From contig OZ022586.1 in NCBI GenBank assembly GCA_963669155.1, positions 23,207,379 to 23,271,378 on the forward strand: a DNA stretch of 64,000 nt, read 5' to 3'. How positions within the stretch are numbered: the first letter of the stretch is position 1; each line of letters begins with the position of its first letter. The notes under the pieces are model-generated. The model had not been told where the DNA came from, did not search any database, and saw only the letters and a list, made by a program, of their open reading frames with translations. Below, one piece after another: positions 33,901 to 45,288 of the stretch. Position numbers and translations under genes: made by a program. The stretch comes from Arbacia lixula (Eukaryota > Echinodermata > Echinoidea > Arbacioida > Arbaciidae).

Positions 33901-35247
33901 CCTACCCTGGTTCACCCTACCCTGGTTCACCCTACCCTGGTTCGCCCTACCCTGGTTCACCCCACCCTGGTTCACCCTACCCTGATTCACCCTACCCTGG
34001 TTCACCCTACCCTGGTTCACCCTACCCTGATTCACCCTACCCTGGTTCACCCTACCCTGGTTCACCCTACCCTGATTCACCCTACCCTAGTTCACCCTAC
34101 CCTGGTTCACCCTACCTTGGTTCACCCTACCCTGGTTCACCCTGGTTCACCCTACCCTGATTCACCCTACCCTGGTTCACCCTACCCTGATTCACCCCAC
34201 CCTGGTTCACCCTACCCTGATTCACCCTACCCTGGTTCACCCTACCCTGGTTCACCCTACCCTGGTTCACCCTACCCTGTCTGTACCTTGTTATTGGGGT
34301 TGTCGACCTGCTGCAGCACAAACTTGGAGCTCTCATCGTCAGCCTGGAGCGGGTCCCGCTGACTGCGGTGAACCAGGCTAAAGGTCACCGCACTCTTCTT
34401 GTCTATGAACTTCTTCTTCTTTCCAGGCTGTTGAGGAAGAAAACAAAAAAAATAGAAAAAAAACATCACTGACTTGAAAATTGCAATAATGTTAAAGAAA
34501 ATGTCTGATAATACATGTAATAGAGTCAATAATAGAGTCAAGATGACACTTGTCTAACCAGGCCGCAGTCACGCCAGGTGAGGTTGTTGTTGTAGCTTGG
34601 CAAGAGCACTGTCTGTGACTATCCTGTGGGACTCAATCACAAGAAGCAATGTTGGCCATGGTTCTATGAAGCCCATGTTTGTTTTTTCCATAGGATTATT
34701 ATATGAAATGTAGCTGCCAAATATTGTTGCGAAACTCTGACTGTACCCACCTAAAAACTGGGAACGAGAACATCATTTTTGTTTATTTCAATATTATTTT
34801 TTCTGGGATCCTCCAACTTCTTTTCCACAGACCAAAAGTAGATCTCAGTCCAAAATGTTGTCATTTTGTCAACATTGTTGATGCATCTTTTTGAAAAAAA
34901 AACAACTAAAAAGTTAGTCTTTAACTTTATGTGCGACCTTCCTGCGACCAGCCAGCTCACATGGTGAGCGAGATTGCTAGATGAGAATGCCATACTCCAT
35001 CCATAACATGCCATCAACAGTTCTACAATTCTGGCAGAGTGGCACTGCAAAAATGCCAAAGAATCAACAATACAACATTGACATACACAATTATCGATGC
35101 ATGGGACAAGGCTGAGTGTGACGAGTATCACAAAGACTGTGTCGCAATCGACTCTGGAGGAATTATTTGAACTGAATTACTGAATCAGGATTTGGATATA
35201 TTGATAGTGTATATAAACCAAATAAACCATCAGTTGATTCTTACCAT
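27951..35247 (-). CDS. LTV1: LTV1 ribosome biogenesis factor
   Basis: LTV1 joins pre-40S particles, helps place uS3 and is removed before export/maturation is completed (family knowledge). Coding exons on the minus strand: 35245-35247 (ATG only), 34287-34427, 32976-33176, 31829-31922, 31315-31441, 30824-31040, 29890-30017, 29310-29550, 28699-28920, 27951-28064. They sum to 1488 nt, 495 aa (human 475). Diagnostic blocks: KKKKFIDKKSAVTFSLVHRS and QRDPLQADDES (exon 2), YYEDDYDYLQHL (exon 3), NVFASEQEEDIGLLNRAAP (exon 4), RLDLDPDIVAAMDDDFDF (exon 5), SEETKSRFTNYSLTSSVMKR (exon 6), YEEYDDLEIGALD (exon 7), ERWDCESILSTYSTLYNHP (exon 8), KSGMPLNVLP (exon 9), ERRVEKKANK (exon 10). All introns are GT-AG with consistent phases. 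Exon 4 has a tandem NAGNAG acceptor (31922 or 31919). Confidence 0.95.
32025..32351. mobile_element. Palindromic MITE with TTAA target site (Kolobok/piggyBac-like)
   Basis: A 327-bp near-perfect foldback. The left arm from AGGGCATACTGTACTGGGAA is repeated inverted at the right, ending GTATGCCCT. TTAA flanks both ends (32021-32024 and 32352-32355), the duplication of Kolobok and piggyBac elements. The centre is the palindrome CAATTGTTCGGCCCGAACAA. It lies in LTV1 intron 3 and has no coding capacity. Confidence 0.85.
33222..34277. repeat. 15-bp minisatellite (TTCACCCTACCCTGG)n in LTV1 intron 2
   Basis: About 70 tandem units with a few variants (GTAAACCC, GGTCTCCC, TTCACCCCAC) fill the intron between LTV1 coding exons 2 and 3, ending about 10 bases from the exon 2 donor. 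Since 15 is a multiple of 3, both strands stay open for long distances (a 408-codon HPTLV-type frame on the plus strand, NQGRV-type frames on the minus strand). These are not genes. Confidence 0.95.
34428..35244. other. LTV1 intron 1
   Basis: Separates the lone start codon (35245-35247) from coding exon 2. It contains a degenerate CAGCTCACATGGTGAGCGAG hairpin near 34950 related to the hairpin at 23842. No other feature is visible. Confidence 0.6.
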
Positions 35248-35544
35248 TTCGAATTATTAACTCAAGATCTTTAACAGCGATATTTTTCAGTTTTCCACTA
35301 TTTTATCCCGACCGGGCAATCTGGCTCGTGCGCTGTGTAAAATGAATAAACATAACGAGCTATTCTATACATGAGGTGTGCAACATGACATTGTGCTATG
35401 GTAGCTTCACAGAGTTGACTTTTAACTTAGTGCAAAACTCCAAGATGTTTGATAATTTGATAACATCCCTGATAGCAGACTGACGTCGTAAAGACGTCGT
35501 GTATATGTCATAAACTCGTCAACACGTCGTACGTCTTAAGGCGA

Positions 35545-38300
35545 CCATATTATGACGTCATAATGACGTCTATAAATGACCAAAAAATCTTACATTTTTG
35601 CCTGACCATATTATGACTGTGTAACGACGTCATAATTACGTCTTTAAATGACCAAACAAATCCCACTTTTGCACGACCAGTTGATGACTATGTTACGACG
35701 TCATGATGACGTCATAAAATGACCAAACAAATCCCACTTTTTAACAACAATATTACGACTATTTTACGACGTCATGTTCACGTCTTAAAATGACCAAATA
35801 AATCTCTTATCGCACGACCAGAATCTGACTATAATACGGCGTCAAAATTACGTATTTAAATGATCAAATTTTTCATTGTATGACCAGAATCTGACTTTCA
35901 TTCGATCGACATCTTAAAAGACGTATCCACTTTCTGCATGACCATATCATGACCATATAACGCCATCATAATGACGTCGTTGAATGACCAAACAGATCAT
36001 GTATTGTACGACCAGAATCTGACTTAAATACGACGTCATATTGACGTCTACAAACGACCCCAAAATCTCACTTTTTGCACGACCATTTTTTGACTATTTT
36101 ACGACGCCATGTTGACGTCTTTAGATGACCAAAGAAATCTCTTATTGTACGACCAGAATCTGACTTAAATGAAACGTCATAATTACGTCCTTAAATGAAC
36201 CAAAATCGTACTTCTATGCACGACTTTATTATGACTACGTTACGACATCAAAATGACGTCTTTAAATGATCAAAAACATCTCTTATCTTTAGACCAGAAT
36301 CTGACTATAATACGTCAGAATGACGTCTTTAAATAACCCTAAATCTAACTCTTTTTTGCCCGACCATATTATGACCGTGGTACGACGTGAAATTACGTCT
36401 TTAAATGATCAAAGATTTTCATTGTATGACCAGAATCTGAGTTTCATTCGATCGACATCTTAATGACGTATCCCACGTACTTCCTGCATGACCATATCAT
36501 GACTACATAACGACATCATAATAACGTCTTAGAATGACGTACCAAACAAATCATGTATTGTACGACCAGAATCTGACTTAAATACGACGTCATATTGACG
36601 TCTACAAATGACCCCAAAATCTCACTTTTTGCACGACCATTTTTTGACTATTTTACGACGCCATGTTGACGTCTTTAGATGACCAAAGAAATCTCTTATT
36701 GTACGACCAGAATCTGACTTAAATGCGACGTCATAATTACGTCTTTAAATGAACCAAAATCGTACTTCTTTGCATGACTTTATTATGAATACGTTACGAC
36801 ATCAAAATGGCGTCTTTAAATGACCAAAAAAAATCTCTTATCGTACGACCAGAATCTGACTATAATACAACGTCAGAATGACGTCTTTAAATGACCCCAA
36901 ATCTTACTTTTTTTGCCCGACCATATTATGACTGTGTTACGACGTCAAAATTACGTCTTTAAATGATCAAATTTTTCATTGTATGACCAGAATCTGACTT
37001 TCATTCGATCGACATCTTAAAGACGTATCCCACTTTCTGCGTGACCATATTCATGACTATATAACGACACCACAGTAACGTCTTTGAATGACCAAACAAA
37101 TCATGTACTGTACGACCAGAATCTGACTTAGATACGACGTCATATTGACGTCTACAAATCATCCAAAAATCTCACTGTTTGCACGACCACATTTTGACTA
37201 TTTTACGACGCCATGTTGACGTCTTTAGATGACCAAAGAATCCCCTTTTGTACAACCAGAATCTGACTCAAATGTAACGTCATAATTTCGTCTATAATGA
37301 ACCAAAATCTTACTTCTTTGCACGTCTTTATTATGACTACGTTACAACATCAAAATGACGTCTTTAAATGATCAAACACATCTCTTATCTTTAGACAAGA
37401 ATCTGACTATAATACGTCAGAAGGACGTCTTTAAATAACCCCAAATCTTACTCTTTTTTGCCCGACCATATTATGACTGTATTACGACGTCAAAATTACG
37501 TCTTTAAATGATCAAATTTTTCATTGTATGACCAGAATCTGAGTTTGATTCGATCGACATCTTAATGACGTATCCCACTTCCTGCATGACCATATCATGA
37601 ATATATAACGACATCATAATGGCGTCTTTGAATGACGTACCAAACAAATCATGTATTGTACGACCAGAATCTGACTTAAATACGACGTCATACTGACGTC
37701 TACAAATGACCCAAAAATCTCACTTTTTGCACGACCACATTTGGACTATTTTAAGACGCAATGTTGACGTCTTTAGATGAACAAAGAAATCTCTTATTGT
37801 ACGACCAGAATCTGACTCAAATGCAACGTCATAATTACGTCTTTGAATGAACGAAAATCTTGCTTCTTTGCATGACTTTATTGTGACTACGTTACGACAT
37901 CAAAATGACGTCTTTAAATGATCAAACACATCTCTTATCGTAAGACCAGAATCTGACTATACGTCAAAATTACGTCTTTAAATGACCCCAAATCTTACTC
38001 TTTTTTTGCCCGACCATATTATGACTGTGTTACGACGTCAAAACTCCGTCTTTAAATGATCAAACAACTCTCTTTTGTATGACCAGAATCTGACTTTCAT
38101 GCGACATCATAATGACGTCTAACAGTGACCAGAAACATCTCACTTTTTGCATAACCATATCATGACTAAATTGCGACGTTATAAATGACCAAATCTTATT
38201 ACACTGTACACGGAACAGAATCTGACTCGTATACGATATCATGATGACGTCTATGACCAAAAACATCCCACTTTTAATATGCACGACCATATATTATGAC
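35545..38300. repeat. Higher-order satellite, ~550-bp period of ~80-bp GACGTC units
   Basis: The basic unit is about 75-85 bp and reads TGACGTCTTTAAATGACCAAA, ...ATCTC, ...ACGACCAGAATCTGAC, ...TACGACGTCA. Variants recur in a fixed order: the marker ATTCGATCGACATC appears at about 35900, 36446, 37003 and 37548, and a related one at about 38098 (spacings 545-557). The array therefore has a higher-order period of about 550 bp (some 7 units). It decays past 38300 to about 38830. Confidence 0.85.
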
Positions 38301-39604
38301 TAAATTATGATGTAAAAATGATTTCTATAAATGATCAAACAAATCTCTTAAAAATCTATCTTTGATACGACATCATAATGAAGTCGAACAGTAACCAGAG
38401 ACAACCCTCTTTTTCCATGAATATTATGACGAAGTTATGACGTCATAATGACTTATATAAATGAAAAAAAAATCCAATTTGTTGAACGACCATATCATGA
38501 CTATGGTGCGACGATATAATGACGTCTTTGAATGATAAAAAAAAAATCAGGTATTGTACGAGCAGAATATAAATACGCCATATAAAAATTACAGTAAAAT
38601 CTCACTTATTAGCGCAACCATATTATGATTATGAAGATGTGATGACGTTTTATAAGAATTATCCCAAAATCTTACATTAATTTTTCACCACTATATATGT
38701 TACGAAAATGACCTTAATCTGTCATCTGTCATAAAATTTTACGCCTTTCATTCCCAAAATATGTCCGTGTTATAAGACCATTAAATGATCAATGACAAAA
38801 TGGTGGCAAAATAACGCCTATTTAAAAACAGTATGTCCATGTTGCATGTCATTTTTTTTTTTTTTTTGGGGGGGGGGGGGAGGTACAAACCATGGTAAAT
38901 GCAAGTAGATACCACATGAGGAATTTCCCTCAAATAATAGAACTTAAAGCAAAATTATGGCAATCGCTAGATTTTGAGGTTTTATGCTGGCTGTCTCAGA
39001 CCTATAGCCTAGAGACCGTTGAAGCTATATGCATGCATGAGGACCATGTTTCACTATATTTCACATAGGTCATCGATATTACACATGTGATTCGATCCTG
39101 CCGAGTTTTATGACTTTTACAAATGGGACATCGACCTTTCTTTAAACCTGATAGCGGAACGACGTCTTTAAGACGGTCTAAATTGGTCATAAATTTGTCA
39201 TACGTCGAACAGACGACTACATTACGACGTCTTTATTTAATTCATTTCGCATAAGAAAAAACACATGTATACATGCAGTCAACCTTTTAAAAACGTAACA
39301 TACAAAATACAAACATGAGAAGAAAAAAATGAAAGCACAAATAAACATACGTAGGGATACAAGTAGAGGTGTAACGTCTTTACAAACAAATTAATAAAAT
39401 ATGATGTAACATTATTTTTATAACCCCCTCTTTGATTTGACCCTTCGGACATACCATCATCCACCCTAATTTAATCGCTGCTCATATTACATGACTGTAC
39501 TACATGTATAGTAGTCGCCGGTGTCAGGCTAGGACTAGGAGCGCGCATAGATTGTCTCACGTCTCAAATACCTAGTTATGTTCTTGCGACGTCATGGCTT
39601 GAAA

Positions 39605-41420
39605 GACTTCAGAGCTTGCTGATATATCAAAATCCCCAGGAAAAGACAGAATGAAAGAAGTCCGAAGTGAAACAGTAGTAAGGGTGAGTTCATTGGCATA
39701 ATTTGTCAGTCCCATGTGTGTAATTTGGTGTTGGGATTGTGAAATACACGTACTGTCACAACTGTTGCTAATGCTGGCCTATATTTCATTAGTTGTTTGT
39801 TGACTTAAATGCGAAATAGATGTTGGAGAGAATAGAATTGATTAAATTAATCAAGCAAAGATGCATTATAGTTCAATTAGTATTCTGCAATACCCGCAAC
39901 TGTAAACTGTGCGTAGTAGGGCCTACCTTGTCAATAACAACATCTTCCTGCAACCAGCCTGCTGACGCAGTGAGCGAGCTGCATAGTCATTCATATGTGA
40001 TAAATGTATTGCACATGAGTAATTCATTCATATGCACAGGTCGATTACACAGTAGTCTGAATGATGGCGAGCCCTCAGGGTGCTCTCGCTTTGCAGGAGT
40101 AGTCCCGGGGGTTACAAAAGTAAATTTGCTCTAACTAGGATAATGAATGCTTTTGCGGTATTTAGGTAATTATAATTTGTTGTGTTTCATTCAAATTCCA
40201 GTTAACGGCCAGCCGTCGGATGCTGTCATCCATCACACAGCTATTGCAACATGTGCAAAGCAGCAATCCTTGACAAGTGGGACATTGTGACATCTTCCTG
40301 AGTTCATTAAGGATTCCAACCAAGAGCGTCAAAATGCATTCATAGCAGCACCATTCTAAGGCAGCATCATTCTAAGGCAGCCTACATGTAGTCATATGTC
40401 GCTGAGGATCTGCATGACAAGCCCAAAAGAGAGTATAGCTACATTCCCACATTCTATGTAAGTATTGGAAAAGAAATGAATGGATTTTTCTTTTTAAAAT
40501 CTTCCACTAATGCATAATTTATACTTTTCTTAGGGAATTTATACTTAATAGGACACGGGTACTACTGAGGTTGTGCGCGCTTATTGAATAGCCATTGAAA
40601 CCCGTGTAGTAGCTGAGATGAAAGAACAAACGTTAGGTTTTGCAAATTTTGCGCCATAAAATTGGTTTTAAATCACATATTAACCTCACTGAACCCTACC
40701 TTTCCCATACCATGACCCTAATCTAGTCCAGATCCTAACCTTTATCGAATTCTGTGGAATTTAAGCTGCTAATTCATGAGCAAAACCATAAAAACCGAGA
40801 CATAGTTGTGGACAAGTATAAGGTGGTCTGCATTGGCAAATTCATACACAGACATGGGCTGGAAAATGCATGGTGAACTATAGACCTGCAATCGTGACAC
40901 CATCTATTCATAAGTAATGAGAGACATCGCTCAAGAAAGCTCATAGGGCATATGGCGAGCAGGATCTGTGTTTTGTAAAAGAAAATCAATTGTTGCATTT
41001 TAATTGCCAGCTAGGTTACCCTTTTCATGCATGACTTAATATTTTCAAATTATGTACTCATTGCTTAAACATTTCAGTCTTCTTCTTACAGTGATTTTCT
41101 TTTCTTTTTGGGTGATGTCTTTCTCATGTTTTCTTTTTTTCTTTATAATTGCTGTTTTCATTGCAGTAGAGTTATTTTCTTTCTTATTTCCACCCCCACC
41201 CCCTCCCTTTTCTGATGCAGATACCGAACGCAGAGTGGGGGAGGAGTTGAAGTGTGTTCAGCCGCATTTCACAGCATCTTTGCTCTGGAGAGAAAAGGAA
41301 CCAACATCATTAAGTCTGTTAGGTCAAACAGCAGCAACCCAGACTGGAAAAGAGAAGTGGTCATTAGAACCGAAGATGTGAAGGAGAAGATAAAAGCTCA
41401 CACAAAAACAATGTGAAACG
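39605..41420 (+). pseudogene. Decayed, exon-like coding remnants in the core of the GACGTC element
   Basis: Three segments look like exons. 39608-39673 ends ...GTAGTAAGG before GTGAGT. About 40201-40458 follows TTCCAG and ends at a GTAAGT, with readable pieces such as HLPEFIKDSNQERQNAFI and DLHDKPKREYSYIPTF broken by stops and frameshifts. 41220-41416 follows TTTCTGATGCAG and reads GGGVEVCSAAFHSIFALE...TNIIKSVR to a TGA. The last piece faintly resembles the VC-x-x-x-F motif region of transposon-encoded or transposon-spread proteins. I cannot name the family; the frame is broken, so it is non-functional as read. Confidence 0.35.
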
Positions 41421-42785
41421 ATATAGCAAATCACATTATGGATGGGACCATGGTGGTCCCCAGTGTAGAACAGGGTAAACACGCATCTGCTCCAGAAAGT
41501 GATTGTGACCCACACACATTTTTACTGCACCAACCATTAAATCACTATCAGTCTACACGTTCCATGCGTCCAGCACAGCTATCTGACAAAAAGTGACATT
41601 CTGCTCTATTGAGCTGCCTTTACAACAGTTTATGGTACCCCTAATGAATATTATGACATCATGGATCTGCACCCATTGATTTGTCAATGTTGTAATCTTT
41701 ATTGCTTGTCAACCTGTACTCTACATCTACATTCAACTGAAGTAAATGATATCGATGAACATAACATTTCACGTCTTCGAATTGCTGTATTCAGTATACC
41801 CATGTACAGGTTGAATAGTGTTACTAAATGTTGCTAAATTATAAAGATTGATAAGATATGAAAATTTATGTAAAATACATGCTATGCAGAATTCTTCTAA
41901 ATTGCATTTTTATGACCTATAGAGATTACTCTTCTACCTACCTAAGAAATACATTTGATCAATAAACAATTTAGCGCCTTTCTAAGTTTACGTCAATATT
42001 ACGATGTCGATAAGATTTATTCCCATGACCAATAAATACTGACTTCTTGTATGACCATAGTATAATGTAATATTTATGTCATTATTTAAATGTCATCATA
42101 TCAACGCCAATGTTACAATCTCAATATGATGTGTTTAAATGACCAACACATCTCTACTTGTTGCATGACCGCAATATGACGTAATATTCACGTCATTATG
42201 ACGTCTTTAAAAGACCAACTAATCCTAATCCCATCCTATCCCGGTCTAATCCTAAGCCTAACCTGAATTTATACCAGTAGTTGATTACTTTCACTTAAGC
42301 AATTACTGTTCACCCAACTGGCGCAGTATGTTATCTACATGTGCATGAAAAACTTGAAAAACTTGAAAAACAGCTGAGAGGCTAATGAATATTCATGGCT
42401 GCAATAGGGGTATTGACTTGTGTCATATTTTTGTACTTTTGAATAGATTAATTGTCATATAACTAGACAAAAGGAATATTTAAGCATACATTTCAGTAAA
42501 TGTTTTGAAGTTTAGACATTGAAAAGGAAATGCCACCAAATTGAGTGCAGACAACAATAATTACAACAAAATATTAATCTTTAGTTGTACTAACCAATAT
42601 TTTGTGATCCATATTACCGGACTACTATATAAAGTGAGTGTGCTGAAAGACAGGATAGGTATAGGATAGGAATAGGATAGGATAGGATTAGGGTATAGTA
42701 AGGTTAGGAAATGTGTAATACATGTATGTGCATGAGTGTATGTATGATTAGTCATGTGAGATTATATCATTCCATTATAATTTTT

Positions 42786-43440
42786 TTCATACAGGTCATA
42801 AACATTACGTCAACGACGGCTTTAAGACGTGACTAAGACGTCATTTTATAATGTCGTGAAAACGTCATTATGTGACGTCATGATGACGTCAAAATGTGAC
42901 GTCTTATTTGACGTCGTGTGCTGTTGCAAAGTCGCGTCTTTACGACGTCATTTTGTGACGTCGTTAAGACGTCATTTTATGACATCGTTAAGACGTCATT
43001 TTACGATGTTGTAAAGACGACATTATGTGACGTCACAATGACGTCAAAATATGACGTCTTATTTGACGTCGTGTGCTGTTGCAAAGTCACGTCTTTAAGA
43101 CGTCATTTTGTGACGTCGTTAAGACGTCATTTTACGATGTCGTAAAGACGACATTATGTGACGTCATAATGACGTGAGACACGACATAAAAAAGATGTAA
43201 TTAAGACGTGATATTTACCAGTTTTCGGTCATTTAAACAGCATTTTCGTGTTTAAAAGACGTCTTAAAGACGTCGTATTTTAACCGAAATGACGTCAAAA
43301 TGACGTAAAAATATGACGTCTTTTTTGACGTCGTGAGCTGTTGCAAAGTCGCGTCTTTAAGACGTCATGTATATGACGTCATAAAGACGTAAGACACGAC
43401 TTCCAAAAGACGTAAAATTGACGTGATTTTTACCAGTCTC
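42786..43440. repeat. Right-hand GACGTC/AAGACGTC array
   Basis: Dense units such as GTTAAGACGTCATTTTATGA and TGATGACGTCAAAATGTGAC, with a ~185-bp block starting GACGTCATTTTATAATGTCG repeated two to three times (GTGCTGTTGCAAAGTC at about 42918, 43070 and 43330). Many copies contain the full TGACGTCA palindrome. Confidence 0.85.
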
Positions 43441-43884
43441 TGCTATCAGGGTGCAGTGGTTCATTTTTAGATTATTGTTTTTTTTCATATAGTATCAAAT
43501 GTACCTCAATCATCATGTATTGTTGTAATGAGTATCCAGTTCACTAGCTGTAAATCAAGTTTGCTATGGCCTATATACAGTATGAATCAATTAACGAACA
43601 AAATATAAAATATTGGAATTGCATGATACGTAAATATATACATTTATGTATAAATATCATATATAAATATCATCGTGTGACCAATCGTAAGCAACTATAC
43701 TGTTCTTATCTTTTAAATCATCAGCTCTATCATACTTTGAGGAAAACATGTATATTATGGTAAAATAAATTTGTATAATTATATTAGCTGTTGTGATGTA
43801 AGAGGATATTTTGGCACTGATGCACCCTGTGAGAGAAATTATATTTTATATTTCATTTCGTATGACTAGAAGCCAAGAATATAA

Positions 43885-43992
43885 AAAGACAAAACTTTAT
43901 TAACAATTCCACTGTTATAGGCATATTATTTGCGGGTGGTGGCGCAAGCCCCGCCCCCCCCCCCCCCCCTTTCCCTGTCGACGCCCATGAAT
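43885..43992 (+). repeat. Dispersed poly-C repeat, copy 2
   Basis: AGACAAAACTT, GGGTGGTGGCGCAAG, a run of C (43954-43970) and GACGCCCATGAA. It shares order and sequence with 25390-25490. Confidence 0.5.
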
Positions 43993-44289
43993 TTATATAT
44001 TTGCTAGTATTGTTAGCAGGCTTGCATGGGCATTAACGCGCGGGCATTAACGAACAGCAGCCTAATACGTTTATTTTTATCCACCGTGACGTCAAGTTTG
44101 TATCAAAATTCACGACAATATAGGGGGTTAGTTCATGATTTATTAAGGCCTATATTCGAACTTCGAAATGAGTTATTATTTTTTTTTTTGTTAACTGAAG
44201 TTACACTTCTAGTTGATTCTTAAGCTATGTTCAAAGTTGTGGTACATGTGTACTGCCGTGTTTTATTTTGAAAGTTGAACACGATCCAC

Positions 44290-44799
44290 ATGTACATACA
44301 TGTGGGACCTGCCAACTCACCTTTTCTTCTTCCTATCTTTTTCTGTCATTTACCAGCTTTTAATAATCCTCGCTCTCTCTCTCTTCCGACCAGCCCTATA
44401 CCCTTTTATATCTCGCCCCCCCTCTTTTGTAAATAAGCCTCTTCTCCCCACCCTTTTCATTGATTTAGTGAACCATGTTAATACCTTAAGTTGTTTAGTT
44501 AATTGTTTTAGTTCTCAAGTGTCTTTGTGTTCTGCCTAAAAAGATATTTATTGTATTAATGTTTGTACTACATGTATGAAATCAGACTGGCCGTTTTTAA
44601 CATGTTATTGCTCATGAGGGACCTGACTTTAACAAGCTATGCTTTCATAAGGTCTCCTCGTCTTTCTATCTTCTCTCTGATGCAACATTTAAACTTGTTC
44701 CATATTACTGTTTCTTTATGTACACTGTCACTCGTTGTTAATCTGTAAAATTGTATCTGAAGAAAGACAAATAAACTTGAACTTGAACTTGAACTTGAA
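44290..44799 (+). mobile_element. Probable 3' end of a retrotransposon with (ACTTGA)n tail
   Basis: The segment ends ...GAAGAAAGACAAATAAAC followed by four ACTTGA repeats (44773-44798). An AATAAA-like motif plus a hexamer tail is the usual 3' terminus of some non-LTR elements and their SINEs. Upstream sequence is T/C-rich, with no recognisable reverse transcriptase. A 5'-truncated insertion is inferred. Confidence 0.45.
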
Positions 44800-45288
44800 T
44801 ACATGAGGATGCCGCAGGAATTTTTGAGCGTAATATTTCTTAATCATGAAGGTAGTCGCTAGATTTAGCTACTATGATAGTCTCAATTCAAAAAATACTT
44901 TCTATTTAATCAGCTATATCACACTAAATAACTTTTTAATCTGCCTTTGAATGTAGTTTACATGATAAATCAATAATGATTAACAGTTTTATATTCATTT
45001 TTGTATGTTTTGTCATTTTTTTTATAGAAAAACAAGCCTTTTGCGTTATTTGCTTAAAACAATTTTACTTTTTTTATGACGAGCTAGGCTACGACCTTGG
45101 CAATGTTGTACACGTCGCGTCGGCCTACTTGTACAGGCTAGCAAGGCGTAGACAGCTACGTGGATATACGGATAGGCCTACATGTATCTAATGCAATATG
45201 TGCGAAAGTGACGTGTGAACTCAAAATCAAGCAGACGAAGTATGACATTCCACTCGCAACTTCACCGTATGAACACAAGGCGAACATA

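Larger units (their letters stand above)
35467..43451. mobile_element. Large composite TIR-bounded element with GACGTC arrays
   Basis: The left end CCCTGATAGCAGA (35467) is the exact inverse of the right end TCTGCTATCAGGG (43451), and both lead into GACGTC-rich repeats. The left array runs to about 39240, right-hand arrays cover 41950-42240 and 42790-43440, and a non-array core lies between. A degenerate internal copy of the terminus, CCTGATAGCGGA, followed by ACGACGTCTTTAAGACG, sits at 39147. The element may therefore be nested or composite (39147-43451 with an added left array). I see no clear target duplication. The superfamily is not assigned. Confidence 0.7.

Noticed and set aside
33136-34362. 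408-codon plus-strand reading frame rich in HPTLV repeats
   Set aside because: It is the translation of a 15-bp minisatellite inside an LTV1 intron. Open frames exist on both strands because the period is a multiple of three, and there are no supporting domains.
45160-45288. Earlier start for the SLC17A9 protein
   Set aside because: The frame is open here but the first codon is GTG. The first in-frame ATG is at 45289, which gives the short N-terminus usual in this family.
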